Assembly (NCBI GenBank): GCA_003315675.1
Contig: NIZU01000012.1
Span: 1-11,926, forward strand
DNA: 11,926 bases
Source: Methanocorpusculum sp. MCE
Lineage (GTDB): Archaea; Halobacteriota; Methanomicrobia; Methanomicrobiales; Methanocorpusculaceae
Direction: 5' to 3'
Below the pieces are notes generated by a model. That model was not told where the DNA came from and did not search any database. It was given only the letters and a program-made list of their open reading frames with translations. This document shows positions 1 through 5,268 of the stretch, in pieces. The position numbers and the translations under genes were made by a program. The number at the start of each line of letters is the position of its first letter. Positions within the stretch are counted from its first letter, which is position 1.

Positions 1-600
1 GGCGTTGATACAGTGGTCTGGCAGGAGTTTCAGAGACAACTTGACCTGAAAGGTCTGAAAATTGAACAAGGTATGATTCAGGATGCAACGTTTGTGTATG
101 CTGAACCCGGTCATTGTAAGAAAGACACGCCGCGAGGAGATCAGGCAAAAACACGACGGGATAAAGATGGAAAAATCATGTCCAAGAACGGCAAAATACA
201 CTATGGATATAAACTTCATACCATCATGGATACGACGCACGATCTTATTCGACGCATTGAAACCACCACGGCAAATGTTCATGATAGTCAGGTGGACCTC
301 TCAGAAAAAGGGGAAGTGGTCTATCGGGATCGGGGATATCAGGGAGCAAAATGCAAGGGATATAGTGCCACAATGAAAAGGGGAGCGAGAGGGCATCCCA
401 TTGGCATACGAGATAAACTGAGAAATCTGCGAATAAGTAGGAAGAGATCAAAGGGCGAGAGACCCTATGCAGTGATCAAAAATGTTTTTCATGCAGGGTT
501 GGTGAAGGTAACAACGCTGCAAAGAGTACGAGTGAAAAATATGCTGGCTGCATTTTGTTATAATATCTATCAGGTGAAAACGATTCAAAACAGAGTGTAA
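1..600 (+). CDS. IS5/IS4-superfamily transposase, C-terminal part (5' end cut by window)
   Basis: The open frame runs in from the window edge (frame 1), so the first in-frame GTG at 13 is probably not the real start; about 199 residues are visible. Seen: a DDE-type catalytic set typical of DDE_Tnp_1 transposases. The first Asp is in IQDATFV (fragment residue 28), the second in VYRDRGYQG (residue 110), and the Glu in RSKGERPYAVIK (residue 153), about 42 residues after the second Asp. A KNGKIHYGYKLH stretch resembles the conserved region between the first two acidic residues in IS5-type enzymes. The chain ends normally at TAA (598-600), followed by the IS right end. The enzyme would cut and join IS ends at the terminal inverted repeats. 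Family assignment is from motifs only; the exact IS5 subgroup was not determined. Nothing in the visible part is broken. Confidence 0.85.
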   Translation, partial: GVDTVVWQEFQRQLDLKGLKIEQGMIQDATFVYAEPGHCKKDTPRGDQAKTRRDKDGKIMSKNGKIHYGYKLHTIMDTTHDLIRRIETTTANVHDSQVDLSEKGEVVYRDRGYQGAKCKGYSATMKRGARGHPIGIRDKLRNLRISRKRSKGERPYAVIKNVFHAGLVKVTTLQRVRVKNMLAAFCYNIYQVKTIQNRV

Positions 601-725
601 ATAAAAAAAAACGTCAAGGAATAATGGGTATTTTTCTTTTTTTGGGGGGGTGAGGGGGTAGGGATGTAGCCAATCTTCCATAAATCATGATTCGCGTTAA
701 AAAATGGGTTGATAGATATTCTCAT

Positions 726-842
726 GTTTTTCATGCAGGGTTGGTGAAGGTAACAACGCTGCAAAGAGTACGAGTGAAAAATATGCTGGCTGCATTTTGT
801 TATAATATCTATCAGGTGAAAACGATTCAAAACAGAGTGTAA
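726..842 (+). pseudogene. Transposase C-terminal remnant in the tandem IS tail
   Basis: This stretch repeats the last ~38 codons of the upstream transposase, from VFHAGLVKV through to the same C-terminus and TAA stop, with no upstream catalytic region. The bases immediately before it (up to 723) belong to the degraded terminal repeat of the first IS end and not to a gene. It cannot encode a working transposase and has no visible start signal. It matches 484-600 base for base, so it is either young or kept similar by recombination. Confidence 0.85.
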
Positions 843-942
843 ATAAAAAAAAACGTCAAGGAATAATGGGTATTTTTCTTTTTTTGGGGGGGCGTGAGGG
901 GGTAGGGATGTAGCCAATCTTCCTTAAATCATGATTTGCGTT

Positions 943-970
943 AAAAAAAAGGTTGTTAGAAATTCTCAAT
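943..970 (+). repeat. IS right terminal inverted repeat
   Basis: Eight A residues followed by ggttgttagaaattctcaat. This 28-base segment is the exact reverse complement of 11823-11850, and the match stops precisely at both outer edges (G971 and T11822 no longer pair). It therefore marks the right end of an IS whose left-end counterpart is at the far side of the window. It lies just downstream of the transposase tail remnant, as expected for a right end. Confidence 0.9.
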
Positions 971-1040
971 GAGATAGATACATGAAGGATGCAGGGATAT
1001 AATACAATTCGCCTCAGAAGCGAAGCGCATCACCCAATAG

Positions 1041-1054
1041 AAAAAAGAAAAAAA
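1041..1054 (-). terminator. T-rich terminator of the DUF4013 gene
   Basis: On the minus strand this reads as a run of T broken by one C, starting 14 bases after the stop codon of the DUF4013 gene (TAA at 1069-1071). Archaeal RNA polymerase terminates at such U-rich tracts without needing a hairpin, and I see no strong stem directly in front of it. Confidence 0.55.
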
Positions 1055-1068
1055 TGATTGGTGGTATC

Positions 1069-1686
1069 TTACTCGAACTGGTTAGCCCAGAACTTGCTGC
1101 CCCAAACGATAAGGAATGGCATGAGGATGATCATAATGATCCAGCCGATGTATGGGATGACGAAGAGAAGACCGATGATACCAAAGATGATGATGGATAA
1201 GATGTACTTAAGCCAGCCGGCCTTGCCGATCATTGCAAAGAGCTGACCAAATTTGAAGGCATCACCAAATCCGCCGCGGGCAAAGCTGACGATTGCCGGG
1301 GTCAGAATAAGGCCGAACAGGATGTAGAGGATGATGCAGAGAACAAGAACGCCGATGCCGACGCCTGCAATAGCAGCTTGGGATCCGGTTAAGCCGGCGG
1401 CAAAGATACTGCCTCCGCCGAGGATCAGTAAGATGACGGTCGGGATAAGCATGTAGAGGAATGTGATGATGAATATAAGAAGACCGTCAACAAACGATTT
1501 GCCGATGTTTTCAACTTTCGGGTCATCACCGCGGTAGACCTTCAGATAGGTACCCATTGCGATGAAGTTGACGATCGGGATAATGGTCAGGATCATCAGA
1601 ATGATCCAGTTACCAATACTCCCAACGAGTTTATCTTTTGCATAACCAAAAGATCCGGTTAAATTTTCTCCAATTCCAATTGACAT
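1069..1686 (-). CDS. DUF4013 family membrane protein
   Basis: A 205-residue, strongly hydrophobic protein. The N-terminal part matches the pattern I know from DUF4013 proteins: an early Gly/Tyr-Lys-Asp region, a first helix (about 26-46) ending in a Pro-Ile-Val-Asn turn, then GTYLKVYRGDD and IGKSFVDGLL before the second helix (about 68-90). Further helices lie at about 105-135 and 158-196, giving five or six membrane segments. The ATG at 1684-1686 is preceded by AAGGATGTGG as a ribosome-binding site and, further up, by a good TATA box, so the start is well supported. The family is common in methanogens and some bacteria and its function is unknown to me. It stands alone as a transcription unit, with a T-rich terminator after the stop, and is not part of the hydrogenase operon. 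Confidence 0.8.
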   Translation of the reverse strand: MSIGIGENLTGSFGYAKDKLVGSIGNWIILMILTIIPIVNFIAMGTYLKVYRGDDPKVENIGKSFVDGLLIFIITFLYMLIPTVILLILGGGSIFAAGLTGSQAAIAGVGIGVLVLCIILYILFGLILTPAIVSFARGGFGDAFKFGQLFAMIGKAGWLKYILSIIIFGIIGLLFVIPYIGWIIMIILMPFLIVWGSKFWANQFE

Positions 1687-1734
1687 AATAATACCACATC
1701 CTTTTTTGAGATAGTTTATAGAAGAACTTTCGAG

Positions 1735-1742
1735 TATATAAA
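1735..1742 (-). promoter_or_regulatory. Archaeal TATA box for the DUF4013 gene
   Basis: On the minus strand this reads TTTATATA, an archaeal TATA-box consensus, with a purine-rich stretch (AAGAATGGG) just upstream where a BRE would lie. Initiation about 25 bases downstream would fall near 1708-1712, giving a leader of about 25 bases that still contains the AAGGATGTGG ribosome-binding site ahead of the ATG. Confidence 0.65.
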
Positions 1743-2039
1743 CCCATTCTTAACGTATCTAAAATGTTAATTAATATCCCCGGATTTTTCGAAGAGAAAC
1801 GGTAAATTGAGCCTTAACTCAGGGAATTTCTTCTGTGAATACGACCCGAACCGGAAAGGTTTACCGATGATCGGGAAAACGCGATTTGCTTCGACCGGAC
1901 GACATGGGCAAAAACCCGCAAAACTGCCCGATTTATGCCGTGCACACGGGAATCAACCTGATTCAGACACAGAAAATTGGGATTATGAAAAAAGGATAGC
2001 GGCAGAATGGGTGAACACCCCTTCTGTTCGATGAAAAGA
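1743..2039. other. Intergenic stretch without a convincing gene
   Basis: About 300 bases between two minus-strand genes. A plus-strand open frame exists (TTG at 1807, or ATG at 1867 with a weak AAAGGT six bases ahead, ending at 2034). Its product is polar, has no recognisable motif, and shows no membrane segment or domain. I see no promoter in front of it and do not call it a gene; a short species-specific protein or an untranslated RNA cannot be excluded. Confidence 0.4.
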
Positions 2040-2057
2040 TAAGGGAAAAATCCCTTA
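2040..2057 (-). terminator. Hairpin at the end of the small membrane-protein gene
   Basis: TAAGGGA, a four-base loop, then TCCCTTA: a perfect 7-bp stem that includes the stop codon (TAA, 2055-2057) of the minus-strand gene. On the minus strand the loop is all T. It could help terminate the transcript or protect its 3' end; there is no long U tract behind it, so terminator function is a guess. Confidence 0.4.
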
Positions 2058-2349
2058 GCTGGTCAGGTGCTGGGTCCAGAGTTCGTTGTTCTCTTTGATT
2101 GCCTTGTAGGTCAGATAGAGAGCCACAAACAAGACGATGATCGCAATGATCGTCGGGATGATCCGGACGGCAAAAAATGCGCAGACAAGTTCAATGATGA
2201 AGAGAGCGATTCCAAGTCCCACACGTCCCGCATAGGCAAGTCCGATGCCTCCAAGGAAGAACCAGAGAATAATTCCCAGAACCATACTTTTTTTTACCGG
2301 TGACAACTTTCCCGTAAGATGTTGTCGGCAGTCCGTTTTCGTTAGCCAT
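2055..2349 (-). CDS. Small hydrophobic membrane protein with an apparent frameshift near the N-terminus
   Basis: The body (2055-2306) encodes two to three hydrophobic helices (KKSMVLGIILWFFLGGIGLAYAGRVG, split about evenly, then a helix through VRIIPTIIAIIVLFVALYL) and a short polar tail ending NNELWTQHLTS. In its own frame the first start codons are a TTG at 2304-2306 with no good ribosome-binding site, or an ATG at 2283-2285 inside the first helix. A much better start lies in another frame: ATG at 2347-2349 with AAGGAT about ten bases before it, reading MANENGLPTTSYGKVVTGKK into a run of eight A (2288-2295 as T on the plus strand). Removing one A would join both parts into a 97-residue protein. 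So the natural start is probably 2349, interrupted by a 1-base indel, a sequencing error or transcript slippage. The short GG-rich double helix resembles TM2-like small membrane proteins; the function is unknown. Confidence 0.55.
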
Positions 2350-2418
2350 AATTGTTAAATCCTTGCCGTTCTATCAAATCGAATGATTTTCAGACAGGCG
2401 TATATTACGCATACAGAG

Positions 2419-2425
2419 ATATAAA
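2419..2425 (-). promoter_or_regulatory. Possible TATA box for the small membrane-protein gene
   Basis: On the minus strand the sequence reads GGATATATTTATATCTC, containing TTTATAT. Initiation about 25 bases downstream would be near 2393-2397, about 45 bases before the proposed ATG at 2349. The position fits the ATG start better than the internal TTG. Prediction from consensus only. Confidence 0.4.
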
Positions 2426-2430
2426 TATAT

Positions 2431-2673
2431 CCGAAAAATCCCCAAGAAGAGGCGGAATTCCGGCAGTATTCCAACTCATCAGAGAGAAATCGGGACAAGC
2501 GGCACCGGGTTCCGGGAAAATAGGGGATGAATACCGGCGCAGAGTATAAATTACTGATAAACTTATTAATATAGATACGGGCATCATCCACGACGTATGA
2601 GTCTGTACAAAATCATGTGTGGAGATAAGTGATAATTTATCATGAGAAATAAGAGCAAACTCGGAGGTGCAGC
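2431..2673 (+). promoter_or_regulatory. Leader and promoter region of the mbh operon
   Basis: Non-coding region ahead of mbhA. Candidate TATA boxes on the plus strand are TATAAAT at 2545-2551 and the AT-rich TTATTAATATA around 2563-2573; initiation 25 bases further on would give a leader of roughly 75-105 bases. I cannot choose between them, and neither is a perfect consensus. A perfect inverted repeat (2630-2642) and the GGAGG ribosome-binding site (2663-2667) lie in the leader. No riboswitch fold was recognised. Confidence 0.45.
2630..2642. promoter_or_regulatory. Perfect inverted repeat TGATAA-T-TTATCA in the mbh leader
   Basis: Two 6-base half-sites separated by a single T, about 30 bases before the mbhA start codon. 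The symmetry is that of a site for a dimeric regulator, and its place between the likely transcription start and the first gene would suit a repressor operator. It is AT-rich, so chance occurrence is possible. Confidence 0.3.
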
Positions 2674-3213
2674 GTGAGTAACATCTTTCCCGCAATACTC
2701 GCAGGTGTTGCTGCATTCATCATCTATCTGGTACTTTCTGCAGGCTCGGCGACGCCGGGCGACGGGATACTTCTCTGGTCATCTGCCGAACTCGTCATTG
2801 GACTAATTCTCTCGATTATAACCGGGCTGATATGCCGGAAACTCTGGAATGGAAAAAGCTATAGAATGGCAAACCCGCTTCGCTGGCTCCTTTTGATCGT
2901 CTATATCATTCCGTTTCTAATCGAACTTATTATTGCAAATCTGACCGTGGCTTCCAAGATTATCACCGGCAGAAATATCAGACCCGGAATCGTGAAACTC
3001 ACGCCCGGTATGAAAACCGACGGAGGCGCACTGCTTCTTTCGGCATCCATCACCTATCAGCCGGGAACGGCCACGGTGGATGTGAATGACGAGACCAGGG
3101 AACTTTATGTTCACTGTCTCGATGCCGGCGAAGACGCAAAAGGGGTTCTGCCTGCAGATAAGATCTTCGCGAAGATCAACCTCGCCAAATGGATCCGGAG
3201 GATCACCGAATGA
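2674..3213 (+). CDS. mbhA: Membrane-bound hydrogenase subunit MbhA (MrpE/MnhE-like antiporter subunit)
   Basis: A 179-residue protein of the MNHE family, a small subunit of Mrp-type Na+/H+ antiporters which in Mbh hydrogenases is the first gene of the operon. Two hydrophobic helices near the N-terminus (about 5-22 and 36-55) and one at about 70-92 are followed by a cytoplasmic domain. That domain contains the family signature: RPGIVKL (103-109), then SITYQPGTATVDV (125-137) and ELYVHCLD (143-150). The start is GTG at 2674, set by GGAGG six bases ahead; no in-frame ATG occurs near it. The stop overlaps the start of mbhB in an ATGA. Length matches typical MrpE proteins. Role in ion transport is inferred from the family; no catalytic residue is assigned to this subunit. 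Confidence 0.9.
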   Translation: MSNIFPAILAGVAAFIIYLVLSAGSATPGDGILLWSSAELVIGLILSIITGLICRKLWNGKSYRMANPLRWLLLIVYIIPFLIELIIANLTVASKIITGRNIRPGIVKLTPGMKTDGGALLLSASITYQPGTATVDVNDETRELYVHCLDAGEDAKGVLPADKIFAKINLAKWIRRITE

Positions 3214-3470
3214 ATGATATATTCATGGTCGCAGCGATCATCTTCGTGCTTCTGATCTTTGCATGCGGGGTTCGTATCTGGCGCGGTCCGACAAATGCCG
3301 ACCGAATGCTCGCACTTGAAGTGATCAACATTCTCGTTGTCACCATTATGATCACCCTCTCGCTCTGGTTTATGCAGCCCGTGTTCATCGATGTGGCAAT
3401 CGTGTATGCTCTTCTCTCCTTTGTTGGAACACTCTACGTCGCAAAACTCATTATGGGGGATCTCCAATGA
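3210..3470 (+). CDS. mbhB: Membrane-bound hydrogenase subunit MbhB (MrpF-like)
   Basis: An 86-residue protein with three hydrophobic helices (about 5-22, 35-53, 59-80) and the short loop RIWRGPTNADRMLALEVIN, which carries the GPT-x-ADR-hydrophobic motif shared by MrpF/PhaF proteins. I chose ATG 3210 over an in-frame ATG at 3189 because 3210 overlaps the mbhA stop as ATGA, has GGAGG eight bases upstream, and gives the normal family length. It belongs to the membrane antiporter module. The acidic residue in the last helix region (FIDVAIVYAL) is the kind of charge conserved in this subunit. Confidence 0.9.
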   Translation: MNDIFMVAAIIFVLLIFACGVRIWRGPTNADRMLALEVINILVVTIMITLSLWFMQPVFIDVAIVYALLSFVGTLYVAKLIMGDLQ

Positions 3471-3844
3471 TCGATATACTCGTAACCGTGTGTGTGGTGA
3501 TCTCGCTCATATTCAGCATCCTCGGAGTGATCGGTCTTTTCCGATTCCCTGACTTTTACACACGTATCCATGCCGCCGGGATGGTCGGCAGTCTCGGATT
3601 CCTCTTTATGGGAGCCGCCGTCCTCATCTATGCCGCCTGTCTTTTGCTTTCCGGCGATGAAGCATGGCTCAACTACGGGACACATGTTATTCTTGCCCTG
3701 ATCGTCGTGGTGATAACGGGGACCACCTCCACCCACGCGATCGCCCGCAGCGCGTACCGGTCGGGAAACGCTCCGATCGCCAAAAACGACGCGCTGAAAG
3801 AGGACATACAATCCATGAAACGCCGGGAGGGGAAAAGACGATGA
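3467..3844 (+). CDS. mbhC: Membrane-bound hydrogenase subunit MbhC (MrpG-like)
   Basis: A 125-residue MrpG/PhaG-type subunit with three membrane helices. The diagnostic segment is GVIGLFRFPDFYTRIHAAG followed by SLGFLFMGAAV, which is the conserved MrpG core (GxxRFPDxYxRxHAxxK/G). A later stretch GTTSTHAIARSAYRSG matches the usual TxPxxxHxIxRAAY element, here with Thr-Ser in place of the common Pro. A charged C-terminal tail of about 25 residues is cytoplasmic. Start and stop both lie in ATGA overlaps with mbhB and mbhD. It works with MbhA, B and F-H in cation/proton exchange. Confidence 0.9.
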   Translation: MIDILVTVCVVISLIFSILGVIGLFRFPDFYTRIHAAGMVGSLGFLFMGAAVLIYAACLLLSGDEAWLNYGTHVILALIVVVITGTTSTHAIARSAYRSGNAPIAKNDALKEDIQSMKRREGKRR

Positions 3845-4113
3845 TCGAACTGTTTCCGGAAAGTTATGTGGTATTGCATCTCCTGTTCCTCTCAGCGATC
3901 CTCTTCTGCGCAGTAACGGTGTTTTTCTTAAAGGATCTGATCGCTGCCGCGATCGCTTTTTCAGCATTCAGTTTCCTGCTCGCCCTGGAGTTCTTCCTTC
4001 TGCAGGCGCCCGATGTGGCGATCGCCGAAGCAAGTATCGGGGCCGGCATCTCGACCGCGATCATGATGATCGCCATACGCGGAACAAAACGCAAGGAAGG
4101 TGAGGAGGAATGA
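3841..4113 (+). CDS. mbhD: Membrane-bound hydrogenase subunit MbhD (DUF4040, MrpA C-terminal-like)
   Basis: A 90-residue protein with three helices. It matches the MbhD/DUF4040 domain, which in bacterial Mrp systems is a C-terminal part of the giant MrpA subunit but is a separate protein in Mbh. The signature is the third-helix segment LQAPDVAIAEASIGAGIST, with conserved Asp and Glu in the membrane. The open frame extends upstream to 3664 inside mbhC, but ATG 3841 gives the family length and an ATGA overlap, so I use it. The charged tail ends KEGEEE. The position between mbhC and mbhE is that of the Pyrococcus operon. Confidence 0.88.
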   Translation: MIELFPESYVVLHLLFLSAILFCAVTVFFLKDLIAAAIAFSAFSFLLALEFFLLQAPDVAIAEASIGAGISTAIMMIAIRGTKRKEGEEE

Positions 4114-4394
4114 AGGACTGCGGTTTCACGATCAGACCGAAGTTCGTCCTCGTGCTGATCATTCTCGTCACGCTGAACCTTCTCCTACCGGCGGTCGGTC
4201 TGACCTTCGGCGATCCGAGCATCTCGTCAACGGACCAGTATTACATCGACCACTCGCAGACCGAGACCGGCGCAAACAACGTGGTCGCCGCGATCGTCTT
4301 CGACTATCGTGGTTTCGATACGCTCGGTGAAGCGACCGTCCTCTTTATCGCGGTCCTTGGGGTCGCGATGGTTTTCAGGAGGCTGCACAAATGA
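4110..4394 (+). CDS. mbhE: Membrane-bound hydrogenase subunit MbhE (MrpA C-terminal-like)
   Basis: A 94-residue protein. One N-terminal helix (about 11-32) is followed by an external loop and then the diagnostic segment TGANNVVAAIVFDYRGFDTL and GEATVLFIAVLG, equivalent to the last part of MrpA, where the Asp-Arg-Gly-Phe-Asp and Gly-Glu residues are highly conserved. Two helices are predicted in all. The start overlaps the mbhD stop and the stop overlaps the mbhF start, both as ATGA. Together with MbhD it replaces the C-terminal domain of MrpA; the large antiporter-like N-terminal domain of MrpA is not encoded here, as in other Mbh complexes. Confidence 0.88.
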   Translation: MKDCGFTIRPKFVLVLIILVTLNLLLPAVGLTFGDPSISSTDQYYIDHSQTETGANNVVAAIVFDYRGFDTLGEATVLFIAVLGVAMVFRRLHK

Positions 4395-4924
4395 CGATCG
4401 GTCTTATCGGACGAAGCGCCGGCCGGCTGCTCGTGCCGTTCATCTTCATCTTCGGCTTTTACATCGTGGTACACGGCCACCTGACGCCGGGCGGCGGATT
4501 CCAGGGAGGCGCGGTGATCGCGACAGACGTGGCGCTGATCCTCGTCTGTTATTATTACCGCGAGTGTATGGAGCGGTTCATCCCGGTGAAGAGCTTCAAA
4601 CTCATCGAATCAGCGGGTCTCATGCTCTTCATCTGCACGGCGCTCGCCGGACTCGTGGTCGCATCGGGATTCCTCTTCAACTGGCTGAACGCCTCGGGAG
4701 GACTCTTCGGTCATGCGGTCGCCTACGGAATAAATCCCGGCGATCTTTACACCGCAGGCATCATCCCGATCCTGAACTTCGCGATCGGGATCGAGGTGTT
4801 TGGCGCACTCTTGGCCGTGCTGATGTTCATGTTCGCCGGCCTGAAAGAACCTACTCAGGAAGAGGACGATGCAGAATCATCTGTCCGGAATATTGATATG
4901 GATAAAAAAGGAGGGAGAAAATGA
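4391..4924 (+). CDS. mbhF: Membrane-bound hydrogenase subunit MbhF (MrpB/MnhB-like)
   Basis: A 177-residue protein with four helices and the MnhB family signature: RLLVPFIFIFGFYIVVHGHL, then TPGGGFQGGAVIA, where the Gly-rich turn is nearly invariant in MrpB. The later segment GDLYTAGIIPILNFAIGIEV matches the conserved end of the domain. A polar, acidic and then basic C-terminal tail of about 30 residues (after GLKEPTQEEDD) lies outside the membrane and is longer than strictly needed. Start and stop lie in ATGA overlaps, and a GGAGGGAG sequence inside the tail serves as ribosome-binding site for mbhG. Confidence 0.9.
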   Translation: MTIGLIGRSAGRLLVPFIFIFGFYIVVHGHLTPGGGFQGGAVIATDVALILVCYYYRECMERFIPVKSFKLIESAGLMLFICTALAGLVVASGFLFNWLNASGGLFGHAVAYGINPGDLYTAGIIPILNFAIGIEVFGALLAVLMFMFAGLKEPTQEEDDAESSVRNIDMDKKGGRK

Positions 4925-5268
4925 TAGCAAATCTGCCGTTCATCGCGGTGGCATTACTTATGGGCATCGCGCTCGCCACCATTCTTCTCAAGAAGAATAT
5001 GATAAAAATGGTGATGGGGCTCGCGATGCTCGAAGGAGCGGTCAATCTGTTCCTCGTATCCATCGGATACCGGGAAAACGGGATCGCCCCGATCTTCACG
5101 AATGCACCCGAAGGCGCCGATATGGTCCTCCCGACGGTCCAGGCGCTCACACTCACAAACATCGTTATCGGGGTCGCAACGACCGCCCTTATGCTTGTTC
5201 TCGTGATGGTCATCTACAAAAAATACGGAACGGTCAATTCGGATAAGATCCGGAGGCTCAGAGAATGA
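4921..5268 (+). CDS. mbhG: Membrane-bound hydrogenase subunit MbhG (MrpC/NuoK-like)
   Basis: A 115-residue, three-helix protein homologous to MrpC and to NuoK of complex I. Seen: the second-helix start KKNMIKMVMGLAMLEGAVNLFL, with the buried Glu (in LEGAVN) typical of the NuoK fold, and the loop ADMVLPTVQALTLTNIVIGV, the near-invariant DPLPQALVLTAIVIG-type motif of MrpC. ATG 4921 overlaps the mbhF stop and has a GGAGGGAG ribosome-binding site just upstream. In the known structures this subunit sits between the MrpB-like subunits and the large antiporter subunit MbhH and helps form the ion path. Confidence 0.92.
   Translation: MIANLPFIAVALLMGIALATILLKKNMIKMVMGLAMLEGAVNLFLVSIGYRENGIAPIFTNAPEGADMVLPTVQALTLTNIVIGVATTALMLVLVMVIYKKYGTVNSDKIRRLRE

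Larger units (their letters stand above)
1..970 (+). mobile_element. Insertion sequence, right-hand portion with duplicated tail
   Basis: Partial insertion sequence of the IS5/IS4 superfamily, transposase on the plus strand, with its left part outside the window. It ends in two tandem copies of the right end, of which only the outer one has the intact terminal repeat. No target-site duplication can be checked because the left end of this copy is not in the window. The segment after 970 has no transposase similarity. Confidence 0.8.
482..970 (+). repeat. Tandem direct repeat of the IS right end (two ~245-bp units)
   Basis: Unit 1 (482-723) and unit 2 (724-970) are offset by 242 bp. The first 169 bases (482-650 versus 724-892) are identical by eye. 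They cover the last ~38 transposase codons, the stop codon, an A9 run, a T7 run and a G7 run. After that the units diverge: unit 2 has an extra CG after the G7 run and several substitutions, and its outer end (943-970) is a clean terminal repeat. The corresponding end of unit 1 (about 699-725) is a degraded version of it. The arrangement looks like a truncated second IS copy joined to the end of the first, or a tandem duplication followed by divergence of one end. Confidence 0.9.

Noticed and set aside
585..917. Minus-strand frames across the IS tail repeat
   Set aside because: They are the antisense of the transposase end and of homopolymer runs, and they repeat only because the DNA repeats.
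1807..2034. Plus-strand 75-residue open frame in the gap between the two minus-strand genes
   Set aside because: TTG start without a ribosome-binding site, polar product without motif, no promoter. The shorter ATG version at 1867 has only a weak site. Kept as a non-coding stretch.
2352..2716. Open frames on both strands in the mbh promoter region
   Set aside because: No ribosome-binding sites and no recognisable domains; the minus-strand ones run into mbhA. The region holds promoter-like sequences instead.
4309..4896. Long plus-strand frame overlapping mbhE and mbhF
   Set aside because: Arg-rich out-of-frame shadow of mbhF, which has a clear MnhB signature in its own frame.
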